A stretch of 64,000 bases of DNA. Origin: Gemmataceae bacterium (lineage in GTDB: Bacteria > Planctomycetota > Planctomycetia > Gemmatales > Gemmataceae). Positions 54,999 through 63,238 of the stretch are shown here, piece by piece; position 1 is the stretch's first letter, and every line of letters starts with the position of its first letter. The notes beneath the pieces are model-generated. The model was not told where the DNA came from and made no database searches. It was given only the letters and a program-made list of their open reading frames with translations. The stretch spans positions 21,917 to 85,916 of the forward strand of contig JAIBBI010000007.1 in the NCBI GenBank assembly GCA_019694755.1, in the 5' to 3' direction. Made by a program: the position numbers and the translations under genes.

Positions 54999-55808
54999 TC
55001 AGAGTTCTACCTCGGGCAAGGTCGTCGCGGACATTTTCGCGTGCCCTACCACTTCGCCTGCAAGCCTGACGAACGCCTTACCTGCCACTGAATCCGGAAA
55101 CCTTTGCACGATCGGCTCGCCACCGTCGCCGCACTCGGCCACGCGCGGATCAATCGGAATCTCGCCGAGGAATGGTACAGCCGCCGCATCGGCCAACTTC
55201 CGCCCCCCGCCCTGACCGAACAGGTATTGCCGGCTCCCCGTGTCGGTTTCGAAGTAACTCATGTTTTCGATGATTCCCAGCACGGGCACGCGCACCTGCT
55301 TGAACATCTCCAGTCCCTTACGCGCGTCGATCAGAGCGACGTCCTGCGGAGTGGTGACGATGACCGCACCCGTCAGCGGGGCCGTCTGGGTCAGGGTGAG
55401 CTGGGCGTCGCCGGTGCCCGGCGGCAGGTCGATGATGAGATAGTCGAGATTGCCCCATTCGATTTTCATCAGGAAGTCGCTAACCGCTTTGTGGACCATC
55501 GGCCCCCGCCAGATCACCGCCTGATTCGGGTCGACCAGGAATCCCATACTCATCAGCTTGAGGCCGTACTTCTCCAGCGGAAATGGCGTCGTGTTGGGAT
55601 CGACGGTTTGAAGTCCCATCATGATGGGAACGCTGGGACCATAGATGTCGGCATCCATCAGCCCGACCGCGAGGCCGCGCCGGCCTAGCGCGAGCGCGAG
55701 ATTGGCGGCAACTGTGGATTTGCCGACGCCGCCCTTGCCCGAGGCGACGGCGATCACCGACTTCACGCCGGGGATGTCGATCTTCTGATTCAGCGGGGGT
55801 CCGTGCAT
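54999..55808 (-). CDS. mrp: Mrp/ApbC-family P-loop ATPase without CxxC
   Basis: A 269-residue ParA-like ATPase, normally an iron-sulfur cluster carrier. Walker A is GKGGVGKST near residues 24-32 and a Walker B-like LIIDLPPGTGD follows. The CxxC that ligates the bridging cluster in Mrp/ApbC is missing: after the conserved MSYF the sequence reads ETDTGSRQYLFG, with no cysteines. The N-terminal DUF59 domain of longer Mrp proteins is also absent. Downstream of the DUF971 gene by nine bases. Confidence 0.88.
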   Translation of the reverse strand: MHGPPLNQKIDIPGVKSVIAVASGKGGVGKSTVAANLALALGRRGLAVGLMDADIYGPSVPIMMGLQTVDPNTTPFPLEKYGLKLMSMGFLVDPNQAVIWRGPMVHKAVSDFLMKIEWGNLDYLIIDLPPGTGDAQLTLTQTAPLTGAVIVTTPQDVALIDARKGLEMFKQVRVPVLGIIENMSYFETDTGSRQYLFGQGGGRKLADAAAVPFLGEIPIDPRVAECGDGGEPIVQRFPDSVAGKAFVRLAGEVVGHAKMSATTLPEVEL

Positions 55809-55817
55809 ATGGCCTCT

Positions 55818-56135
55818 TTATTCGGTCCGGGAGGTCAGCTCCCGGAGATTCTCAATGGTGTAGATCCCGGCATCGTGCCCGTCGTTCCAGACGATCTTGT
55901 ATGCGTAGTATCCTACAGGCGACATCGACACCGGTCGTGGCGGCCCGGCCTGCAACTCCCGCTCGCTGAGTATCCGGAATGGGTCGGCCGGCTTCTGGCG
56001 CTCCTCCCGGCAATTAGCACAGGGGCAGTTTGTCCGCAGGCTTGCCCAAGTCACCGACCCCGATACGCCGTCGCTCCAATCGATCTGCAATCGCTCATCC
56101 CCTTCGCGTCGAACACGGACCGGCCGGATTTCCAT
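55818..56135 (-). CDS. DUF971 domain protein
   Basis: A 105-residue protein matching the DUF971 pattern (RREGDERLQIDWSDG, SLRTNCPCANCRE, YAYKIVWNDGHDAGIYTIENLREL). Such proteins are often next to Mrp and are linked to iron-sulfur or redox functions; two cysteines (CPCANC) could bind metal. Directly upstream of mrp. Confidence 0.87.
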   Translation of the reverse strand: MEIRPVRVRREGDERLQIDWSDGVSGSVTWASLRTNCPCANCREERQKPADPFRILSERELQAGPPRPVSMSPVGYYAYKIVWNDGHDAGIYTIENLRELTSRTE

Positions 56136-56198
56136 TTGCGAACCTCGGATGGGGATTTACGTCTATTCTAGAGACGGACCTCGGTCCGGTCGTTGGGA

Positions 56199-56226
56199 TT
56201 GACAATCCCGGCATCACCGCTAGACT
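56199..56226 (+). promoter_or_regulatory. Promoter of tRNA-Pro
   Basis: TTGACA (56199-56204), a 16-base spacer and TAGACT (56221-56226). The tRNA starts ten bases after the -10, as expected for a tRNA gene with a very short leader. Confidence 0.65.
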
Positions 56227-56235
56227 CTGTCTTCA

Positions 56236-56310
56236 CGGGGCGTAGCTCAGCTTGGCTAGAGCGCTTGGTTCGGGACCAAGAGGTCGCAAGTTCAAATCTT
56301 GTCGCCCCGA
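56236..56310 (+). tRNA. tRNA-Pro (anticodon CGG)
   Basis: A full cloverleaf: seven-base acceptor stem CGGGGCG/CGCCCCG, D-arm GCTC/GAGC, anticodon stem CTTGG/CCAAG with loop TTCGGGA giving anticodon CGG, and T-arm with loop TTCAAAT. C1-G72 and discriminator A73 are the known identity elements of bacterial tRNA-Pro. CCA is not encoded. It borders an integrase gene and is the likely integration target. Confidence 0.97.
56290..56310 (+). other. Likely attachment-site half (tRNA 3' end)
   Basis: The T-arm and acceptor 3' strand of tRNA-Pro are where tyrosine recombinases commonly integrate, and the recombinase gene starts 118 bases downstream. The matching second copy must lie beyond the window; none is seen within it. 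Confidence 0.3.
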
Positions 56311-56386
56311 ATTGACGCAAGTCGTAATCCGATAGCAACTTACGCTAACCTGCCGGCGGTCGGCAGTGCGGTCTGAAAGCCTGGGG

Positions 56387-56411
56387 AATCCAGTACTGTA
56401 CTGGATTTTGC
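56387..56411 (+). terminator. Hairpin between tRNA-Pro and integrase
   Basis: A perfect nine-base-pair stem AATCCAGTA/TACTGGATT with the loop CTG, followed by TTGCTTT. It could end tRNA transcription or shield the integrase from read-through. Confidence 0.55.
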
Positions 56412-56427
56412 TTTCGAGCCGCACCCG

Positions 56428-57696
56428 ATGACGCATCGAACGCCTTCCTATCGTTATCACAAGGCCCGAGACTGCGCGGTCGTTACGATCGCCGGTCGGG
56501 ATCGTTATCTCGGCAAGTTTCAAAGTCCCGAAAGCCTTGAAGAGTATCACCGGCTCGTAGCCGAACACCTGGCGACCAAGCAGAAACATCAACTTCCGGA
56601 CGTCGCGGCAGACACCCCGCTGACAATAACCGAGCTGACGGCCCGGTACTGGTTGTTCGCGAAGTCACGCTACGTCAAGTACGGCAAACCCACGTCCGAG
56701 GTTGCGGCCATCCGCAGCGTTCTCCGGTTCCTTCGCCGACTGTACGGGTCAACGGCCGCCCGGGCGTTCAGTCCCAAAAAGCTCAAAGCCGTCCGGGACG
56801 CGATGGTCACCCAGAAGATCGTGCGGAAGTTCAAGTCGGTCGACCCGGCCACGGGGAGCACCCGCTGGGTCGAGAAGACTCTGCCCCATGGCTTGGCCCG
56901 GCGGACGATCAACAAGCAGATCGGACGAATCAAACGGGTTTTTGCCTGGGCGGTCGAAGAGGAATTGGTCGAAGTCGCAGTGCATGCCGCACTGCTCCGG
57001 GTCCGAGGACTTCGGCGCAACGAAACCAATGCCCGCGAAAAGCCGAGAGTCCGACCGGTGACGCAAGACGACATCGACGCCGTACTCCTCCTTTTGCCTC
57101 CGGTTGTTCGGTCAATGGTGGAGGTCCAGTTGTTATCTGGCGCTCGCCCTCAGGAAGTCGTCTTCATGCGTGAAGAAGACATCGTCCGCGATGGCCCGGT
57201 CTGGGAGTACAGGCCTCGTCGCTACAAAACGGAACATCACAACCCAGATTCTGACCCAGATAAAGACCGTGTCATTTTCCTTGGGCCGCGTGCACAGGCA
57301 GTTCTGACACCATTCCTCGAACTCCATCCCGGTGGTTACCTGTTCTCGCCGGCGGCGGCGGAGGAAGCGCGAAACGCTGCCAAGAGGCGGGCACGCAAGA
57401 GCCCCATGACACCCAGCCAGGCGGCACGTCGACCCAAGGGGCGAGCGCATGCGCCCATCCGCGATCATTATGACGTAGCGAGCTATCGGAGGGCCATTCG
57501 GCGCGCCTGCGAAAAGGCCGGCATCCCTGTCTGGTGCCCCAACCGGCTCCGCCACAGCCGCCTTTCAGAAATCCGGAAGCGGTTCAGTCTGGAAGCATCG
57601 CGCGTGTGCGCCGGGCACCGGGAAGTTGGCGTCACCCAGATCTATGCTGAACAGGACCATGAACTTGCCAGAAAGGTCATGGTGGAGATCGGCTGA
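56428..57696 (+). CDS. Tyrosine recombinase / integrase
   Basis: A 422-residue site-specific recombinase. An N-terminal DNA-binding part (residues about 1-200) is followed by the catalytic domain: Arg240 in SGARPQEV, Arg375 in NRLRHS, then the GHREVGVTQIYAE segment with the late His and the Tyr nucleophile. The first His of the second box is Asn372. It lies just after tRNA-Pro, so it most likely made or excises the insertion that follows. Confidence 0.9.
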   Translation: MTHRTPSYRYHKARDCAVVTIAGRDRYLGKFQSPESLEEYHRLVAEHLATKQKHQLPDVAADTPLTITELTARYWLFAKSRYVKYGKPTSEVAAIRSVLRFLRRLYGSTAARAFSPKKLKAVRDAMVTQKIVRKFKSVDPATGSTRWVEKTLPHGLARRTINKQIGRIKRVFAWAVEEELVEVAVHAALLRVRGLRRNETNAREKPRVRPVTQDDIDAVLLLLPPVVRSMVEVQLLSGARPQEVVFMREEDIVRDGPVWEYRPRRYKTEHHNPDSDPDKDRVIFLGPRAQAVLTPFLELHPGGYLFSPAAAEEARNAAKRRARKSPMTPSQAARRPKGRAHAPIRDHYDVASYRRAIRRACEKAGIPVWCPNRLRHSRLSEIRKRFSLEASRVCAGHREVGVTQIYAEQDHELARKVMVEIG

Positions 57697-57704
57697 TCAT
57701 CGGT

Positions 57705-57719
57705 CGGCGGCGTCCGCCG
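57705..57719 (+). terminator. Weak hairpin after the integrase gene
   Basis: A six-base-pair stem (CGGCGG/CCGCCG) with a three-base loop, nine bases after the stop. No T tract follows, so termination is uncertain. Confidence 0.35.
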
Positions 57720-57808
57720 TTCCATAGATTCCTGACCGTCGGGGCCTACAGGTCGAATCCATCACGGGGATCTAGGCATCCAACCGGCACAACCAGGAAT
57801 GGGACTGG

Positions 57809-59005
57809 ATGAAACGAAAAAACTCCAAAAAGGCACCCGCACCATGCGATGCCGGCACCGGGATCGCTATCCCGGTACCGGCATTTCGTAACCCTGAACT
57901 CGTCAGGACTCTGAGTCACCCGGACATGGCTCCTGAGGCTTGGGCTGCGTACAAGCTCGGGTACGAGCCCCAGGCCATGAGTGTGTGGCTGTCCGTGCAC
58001 CAACCGTACTTCCTCGCCCGGGGGCATGATACCCAGGATTCCATTCCGATTTTCGCGTTTGAGTTGACCTCTGCCCTGGACGTCCTCGCCCGTACAGTTC
58101 CAATTCCCGTTCGTTACGAACTGACTCAGTCGCTGGCCAAGTTGAACGCCTTTAACTCGGACGCGACGGCCATGATGTTGGACGATGCGTGCGATGGCAG
58201 CGCGTTGCAACAGCTACTTGACCAGGGTCGCGGGCTGCTTGACAGCATCCAGATCCAGATAGGCAACAGCATTCCGCCCGAATCGCCGCTTCGGCCCTGG
58301 TACGTCATCGGGTGGAACTTGGGATTCTGGTGGGCCCGAAATTTTGCTTCCGACATGTCCCCCTCAATCGCACCGATTTTAACTTCATTTGCCCGATTGA
58401 GCGAGACAGAGCGAACCAACTCCGCATCGCTTTTGACGATCGCTGAGATGATCCGAATTAGTGCCGGCAAGGAGTCTCGCCAGCTCAGACGAGTTCTGAG
58501 TCTTCTCGGCCTAGTAAGGGTGAAGACGCGGGGGCCACTGGCCGTGTTGCTGTCTTCGGACATGCACGGCGTGTTCCGCATACTGCACAACAGAATTGAA
58601 TCCGAGTTGCTGGAACGGCAGCGGCACCTGGGACAACTTGCGGAACTTAAACCCGTTTGGGACAAGAACAGCGGTCGATTGACATATGGCGGGCGTCTCT
58701 GCAAAAAGATTCGTTTAGCAAAAGCAGAGAATGTAACCCGCATTCTGAACGAATTCCAGACGCAGAATTGGCCTCACCGAGTTACCGACCCGTTATTGGA
58801 AGACTTGAAAAAGGGGAAAGCACGGCAATCAGTGCCCCACGAGAATGGCGGCACGATACTCATCCCCATCCAGCACGACCACCGGGACCTTTTGCAACGC
58901 ACCAAGACAGAGACCATTCGTTCGCTCAATGATAAACTAAATGTGCTTCACTTTGCGGGAAGCTATGGAAACGAAATCGAGTGGGGCCTGAAACAGCCCG
59001 GATGA
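57809..59005 (+). CDS. Orphan protein with planctomycete-type C-terminal domain
   Basis: A 398-residue cytosolic protein, mostly helical. Its last 110 residues (from LAELKPVWDKNSGRLTYGG) follow a pattern I associate with planctomycete hypothetical proteins, in which WD...LRYGG leads to a winged-helix-like unit (VTRILNEFQTQNWP...DPL) and a late basic helix. The rest has no recognised motif. It is 112 bases after the integrase and probably belongs to the inserted element. A DNA-binding role is a guess. Confidence 0.6.
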   Translation: MKRKNSKKAPAPCDAGTGIAIPVPAFRNPELVRTLSHPDMAPEAWAAYKLGYEPQAMSVWLSVHQPYFLARGHDTQDSIPIFAFELTSALDVLARTVPIPVRYELTQSLAKLNAFNSDATAMMLDDACDGSALQQLLDQGRGLLDSIQIQIGNSIPPESPLRPWYVIGWNLGFWWARNFASDMSPSIAPILTSFARLSETERTNSASLLTIAEMIRISAGKESRQLRRVLSLLGLVRVKTRGPLAVLLSSDMHGVFRILHNRIESELLERQRHLGQLAELKPVWDKNSGRLTYGGRLCKKIRLAKAENVTRILNEFQTQNWPHRVTDPLLEDLKKGKARQSVPHENGGTILIPIQHDHRDLLQRTKTETIRSLNDKLNVLHFAGSYGNEIEWGLKQPG

Positions 59006-59864
59006 ACTCCTGTGGGCAAGTTGAGCTGCCCGTGCAGAACCTGCCAGTCGAACGACCTGGCCGCACCCCACGCTTCGTGGTAGTCATGCCGCTCAACATC
59101 GGCAGTCGCTGTGCATGAAGCAGGTCTTGTATCCGACGACAATTGTGGCAATCCATTCACTTTCCGGAACGATCACCTTCGAGGACCCGGCACGCAGGGC
59201 AACGGAGCTTCGACGAGGACTCAGCCCACTTGGGGCGCTTTTGGCTCTCCAACATACACATGACTCGCTTTGTGAACTCAGCAAGCTCACTCCCCTTTTC
59301 ACCGTTTTGAGGCCGGCTCATTTTGCGACTCGATGGTGAGCTGCCAACTCCTGCCCAAGATCCACTGCAACTGAAGGCCAGTTGACAATCCGAGAAAAGG
59401 TCTGGCACCGGTTAGCGGCGACCCTTTGTAGCAGTTAATGGTGGATTCCGGGCCCTTCGAACTTGCTCACCGTGGCGTTCCCTCGAGCACGTTCAGGTTC
59501 AAGGCTGACCGACCAGTGACTGAGTCAGAATCAATGGTATGCCGCATTTGGGAGAACACCGTAACTTGGGCACCCGGGCTTAGACAACATCGTCGGAACA
59601 GGGTTTCGGTTCCTCGGCAAATCGGGGGGAGAGGTTGTTCGTCACAGGGCCAAAGTGGTCAGTTGTATCTGAGTCGACTGACGACGTGGTGCACGTCTTC
59701 TAGCACTCGAATCAGTGTTTCGAGAACCCGATCATCCGTTAACGGCAGTTATTCGGAGCAACTCACACACCAGTCCCAGACCACTCACACTGACCGCTCG
59801 AAACGTGACTCCGTCCAACAATGACATGCGATCCACACACAACGCAGGCATGGAGGCGCGAACG
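59006..59864. other. Sparse region with no supported gene
   Basis: About 860 bases hold only short frames in all six readings, none with a convincing start site or motif. A Ser/Arg-rich frame at 59438-59824 and cysteine-containing minus-strand frames near 58926-59408 look like chance. The region may be decayed element DNA. Confidence 0.5.
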
Positions 59865-60152
59865 ATGGTAGACCCCAACGAAACGCTATACCCGCTGCAG
59901 AAATCGGCAGCGTTGTTCCCCGGGATACGGCCCCATATCGCCACTATCACCCGATGGGCGATGCGAGGCGTAGGAAAAAATCGCGTCCGCCTGGCGACAG
60001 TAATGATCGGCGGGCGTCGGTACACGACGCACGCCGCTGTCGTGGAATTTGTCCAGCGCCTCAATCAGCAACAGTGTGTCGCAGTGAGCGAACGGCAACG
60101 CGGCCGGCAGATCCTGGCCGCCGAAAACCTGCTTGATGCCGAGGGCATTTGA
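59865..60152 (+). CDS. DUF1580-type helix-turn-helix protein
   Basis: A 95-residue protein. The ATG at 59865 has an ideal GGAGG eight bases upstream (59852-59856), so it is preferred over ATG 59850, ATG 59826 and the longer frame from 59715. The sequence YPLQKSAALFPGIRPHIATITRWAMRG...RLATVMIGGRRYTT is the pattern of DUF1580 (excisionase-like) proteins of planctomycete mobile elements. It probably binds DNA, perhaps at the recombination site. Confidence 0.8.
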   Translation: MVDPNETLYPLQKSAALFPGIRPHIATITRWAMRGVGKNRVRLATVMIGGRRYTTHAAVVEFVQRLNQQQCVAVSERQRGRQILAAENLLDAEGI

Positions 60153-60682
60153 CCGGACGTCGTCGCGGAGTAATGACGCGAATCAAAAAAATTCGGCTCC
60201 GCGCCCGGCCAGGGGTGCGGAGCCCGAGAACCCACCCCGTGCAGCTAACACTGGATAGTCCGATGCACATCCTACCCCGTACACGAGCAAATTACAATCG
60301 ATTTGGTCTAAATCGGGGCCGTCGCGTCGAGCCGGCAACCGGTTTCCCGTTGACCCGCCACCTGTGGAAATCACCTCGTGGTAGGTATCGAGTTGCCGGC
60401 AACCATTTCATCGGCCGGCATATCGCCGCGGCAACGCCGCACTGTCGTCGCACCATAGCGGCCGTTGACCTTGGCGCAGGTCTGATGTTGAACAGTGTTG
60501 GCCGCGGACTCGACTCTTTGACGAGTAGTTTCACCGTCCCGCCGCGACGTCTTCATCTACGCCCCAACAACGATGTAGGCGCCACGGCCGTCTCGTTCGC
60601 CCAATCCGAACACCGGCAGCATTAGGCCGGCATCGTCCTAGCCGTCAGACGAATCACAACATCGTTTTCTGGAGTGCCGGTC
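60153..60682. other. Sparse region between DUF1580 gene and helicase
   Basis: About 530 bases. One basic open frame (60173-60625) exists but has no motif and is Arg-rich like shuffled GC-rich DNA. A hairpin at 60195-60224 and a CGATTT/AAATCG hairpin (60299-60315) are the only structures seen. Confidence 0.45.
60184..60224 (-). terminator. Hairpin with T tract for minus-strand transcription
   Basis: An eight-base-pair stem GGCTCCGC (60195-60202) and GCGGAGCC (60217-60224). On the minus strand the stem is followed by GAATTTTTTT, so it would end transcription running left. No minus-strand gene is apparent upstream of it. Confidence 0.5.
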
Positions 60683-62998
60683 ATGGCGAAACCTCGGCGA
60701 TATGGTAGTTCCGGTTCTGTTCATATGGGGGTGTCTGCATCACCTCATCCGCGTTCAGTCACCCCAGCCACCCCGTCCAAAGTGGCGGCCGAACCGAAGG
60801 TCCAACTCGTCGCGATTTGTCACAACGGCGGACACGATGAGATAAACGTCGACAACATAACCTCCTGGAGCGCGGCGTCCACATTCGAATCACCCATCAG
60901 TTTGACGCTGCGCCCTGACCTTCTAGGTCGGGACAACACGGAGCTCGCCGCCGTTGTCGATGGCCTTTTCGCCGCAACAGGAGATGACGCACGACTCCGA
61001 TCGGAGATGCGCGATGCGATCAACGCCGCCGCCAAATCGATTTTCCCATCCGTGTCAGACAACGTCGCTCATCGCCGCCAAATTCAGCGGCTGTGCATTC
61101 TGAGCGCAATGTACGCCACGACCGACGACGACTCCGCGGCGGACCACACCATTGATGTTCTGCGGGACCTCGGGATCGACGGACTCCGGAAGAACTCGAT
61201 CGTGGCCGAGGTCAGAAAGATTCGGAAACAACTTCAGCAGGTTGTCGACAGCGACCCGGCCAACACGATGACCGTGAAGGACAAGTGGCCGGACTCGCCG
61301 GTATCAGTGGAGCTAATCCTGCCGATCGGCTGGAGGATCGTCGACGGCAGGATCGTCGCTGGCCGTGGCGACGGGGAAACGCTTAGCCCCGTGTTGATCG
61401 GTGCCGTCAGCCGCAACGCACAGACGAACGAACTCCGGGTCGAACTGGTATGGTCGCAGGGCGCCAGCTGGGCGAGACGCTGGGTATCCCGGAGAACGAT
61501 CGCGGATGCCCGGGAGATCGTGGCGCTCAGCAGTATCGGTTTTCCAGTGACTAGCGTCAACGCCCGAGACATGGTCCGATGGCTAGCAGCATTTGAAATC
61601 GCAAACGACAAAATCTTCCAGCGAATGACCGTCGTCAGCACCCTCGGCTGGAACGAGTCGAGGACGTCGTTCGCGTTGGGCAATGCCATCATCGGCAACG
61701 ACGAGGCGCAGCCCCTCGAGTTCCAGGCGGCCGCGGAGGGCGAGGCCCGTCTCGCAGGAACTCTCGGTAAAGCCGGCACCATGAACGGTTGGGAATCGGC
61801 TATTGCGCCAGCACTCCAGTCGCCTGTCTGTAGGTTCGCCATGGCCGCAGCGCTGGCAGCCCCCCTGCTGGCAATCGTCGGCACGCCCAGTTTCTCCGTG
61901 TGTTTGATCGGCCCGTCATCGCGGGGCAAAACTCTCGCCCTCCGCGTCGCCGCCTCTATCTACGGCAATCCTGATGACGGGCAGTATCTCCGGTCGGCCA
62001 ACGCCACCGATGCAGCACTGAACAACCTCGCAACGTTTTTCGCGGACCTGCCGTTGTTCCTCGACGACACGACCTCAGCGCGGGATCCGGAACCGATCGC
62101 ACGTCTGGTGCACGCAGTTACCCAGGCGGCCGGGCGGCAGAAGGCCAATCTCGACGGGTTGGCTGCCAACCTCCCAGTTCGGACGATCCTGTTCATCACA
62201 GGCGAAGCGGATCACCTCCGCAACCCAGGTGCGGGTGGTACTCGCGCCCGCCAGCTGGAGTTAACGTCCGCGCCGTTCCCGCAGACCACGAACAGCGGCG
62301 TGATGGCCAAATCCTTGCAGGCCGCCCTAGTCGACCATCACGGCCATGTCGGCCCGGTGTGGGTCCAGTGGCTAATTGACAACAGTCATCGCCATGACGA
62401 GTTTCGGACTCGATACAGTCAGATCCGGCAGAACTTTGTCGTAAGCGCCGGACGCGACAACATCGCCGGGCGTCGTGCCGACAATCTCGCCGTCATCCGG
62501 CTCGCCGCCGAGCTGGCGCATGAGGCGCTCGAGTTCGAGTGGCTGGCGAGCGACCCCACCGCGCCGCTGCTGGAGGAGCTCAACCGGGCCACCCATGACG
62601 CCGACGTCGGGCAGGTGGCGATCGAGCGGTTCATCAGCTGGTTCGGTGCACATCAGGACTCATTCGTGCTGCGGGAAAACTGGAACCGCGAGGTAAATGG
62701 ATTTGTTCAGCGATTCCGGGAGGAACCGTCGGGGCAGATAGTGGCGATCAACGTCCACGTCGAACAGTTCAATCGAGTCATGGGTGAGCTCGGCTACGAT
62801 CCCGCTCTCGTCCAGCGGATCTGGAGGGAGAGAACATTTACCACCTGTAACAGCAACCGCACCACCAGGCTCATGCGCACTACCGAACCCAGCGGATCAT
62901 TCCGGTTCATATCGATCAACGCCCGGGGCATTCAGGCTGGGCTCAACATTGACACCGGAAATTCCAACGCTAACCGAGCGCCCCGGGAGGCGAGGTGA
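60683..62998 (+). CDS. DUF927-type replication helicase
   Basis: A 771-residue protein. The C-terminal part has a Walker A near residue 415 (LIGPSSRGKTLALRVAASIYG) and a Walker B-like ADLPLFLDDTTSARDP, then FITGEAD; the region before it reads GW...FALGNAII. This arrangement is that of DUF927 proteins, superfamily III-like helicases of plasmids and phages. The N-terminal third is less conserved. The ATG at 60683 is chosen with GGAG eight bases upstream; a GTG lies at 60674. Probably loads or unwinds at the element origin. Confidence 0.85.
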   Translation: MAKPRRYGSSGSVHMGVSASPHPRSVTPATPSKVAAEPKVQLVAICHNGGHDEINVDNITSWSAASTFESPISLTLRPDLLGRDNTELAAVVDGLFAATGDDARLRSEMRDAINAAAKSIFPSVSDNVAHRRQIQRLCILSAMYATTDDDSAADHTIDVLRDLGIDGLRKNSIVAEVRKIRKQLQQVVDSDPANTMTVKDKWPDSPVSVELILPIGWRIVDGRIVAGRGDGETLSPVLIGAVSRNAQTNELRVELVWSQGASWARRWVSRRTIADAREIVALSSIGFPVTSVNARDMVRWLAAFEIANDKIFQRMTVVSTLGWNESRTSFALGNAIIGNDEAQPLEFQAAAEGEARLAGTLGKAGTMNGWESAIAPALQSPVCRFAMAAALAAPLLAIVGTPSFSVCLIGPSSRGKTLALRVAASIYGNPDDGQYLRSANATDAALNNLATFFADLPLFLDDTTSARDPEPIARLVHAVTQAAGRQKANLDGLAANLPVRTILFITGEADHLRNPGAGGTRARQLELTSAPFPQTTNSGVMAKSLQAALVDHHGHVGPVWVQWLIDNSHRHDEFRTRYSQIRQNFVVSAGRDNIAGRRADNLAVIRLAAELAHEALEFEWLASDPTAPLLEELNRATHDADVGQVAIERFISWFGAHQDSFVLRENWNREVNGFVQRFREEPSGQIVAINVHVEQFNRVMGELGYDPALVQRIWRERTFTTCNSNRTTRLMRTTEPSGSFRFISINARGIQAGLNIDTGNSNANRAPREAR

Positions 62999-63238
62999 TC
63001 GCCGTGTTACCACGTTACCGCGTTACCGGGCCCCTCCCCCTCCCCTACGAGCGAATCACGTGCGAAGGGGCAGCGGGCGTGGGAGTAGGTCCCATCTAAA
63101 GGCTAGCTCTATGTGGTAACCGGTAACAGGAACGACCGCATTCACGAATTACCCGTGAATTGCTGAACGAAATGCTGTTACCAACGGCCGGCACGGTGCC
63201 GGTAACCGGTGGTAACGCAAACTCAGGAGACGACAGTG
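62999..63238. other. Candidate replication origin of the inserted element
   Basis: A 240-base gap between helicase and prim-pol genes, containing the hexamer array, a C-rich run (63030-63045), and a seven-base inverted repeat ATTCACG/CGTGAAT around AATTACC (63140-63160). No open frame is supported here. The role as origin is inferred from repeats and neighbours. Confidence 0.45.
63006..63216. repeat. Iteron-like GTTACC/GGTAAC hexamer array
   Basis: Eight copies of GTTACC or its complement. Plus orientation: 63006, 63014, 63022 (a tight run at exactly eight-base period) and 63177. Reverse orientation: 63115, 63122, 63201 and 63211. All lie in the gap between a helicase and a primase-polymerase. 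Array and inverted copies are typical of replication initiator binding sites. Confidence 0.7.

Noticed and set aside
59438..59824. Ser/Arg-rich frame in the sparse region
   Set aside because: No start signal and low-complexity composition; likely chance.
60173..60625. Basic open frame between the DUF1580 gene and the helicase
   Set aside because: Arg-rich, no motif, no good Shine-Dalgarno, and starts inside a hairpin region.
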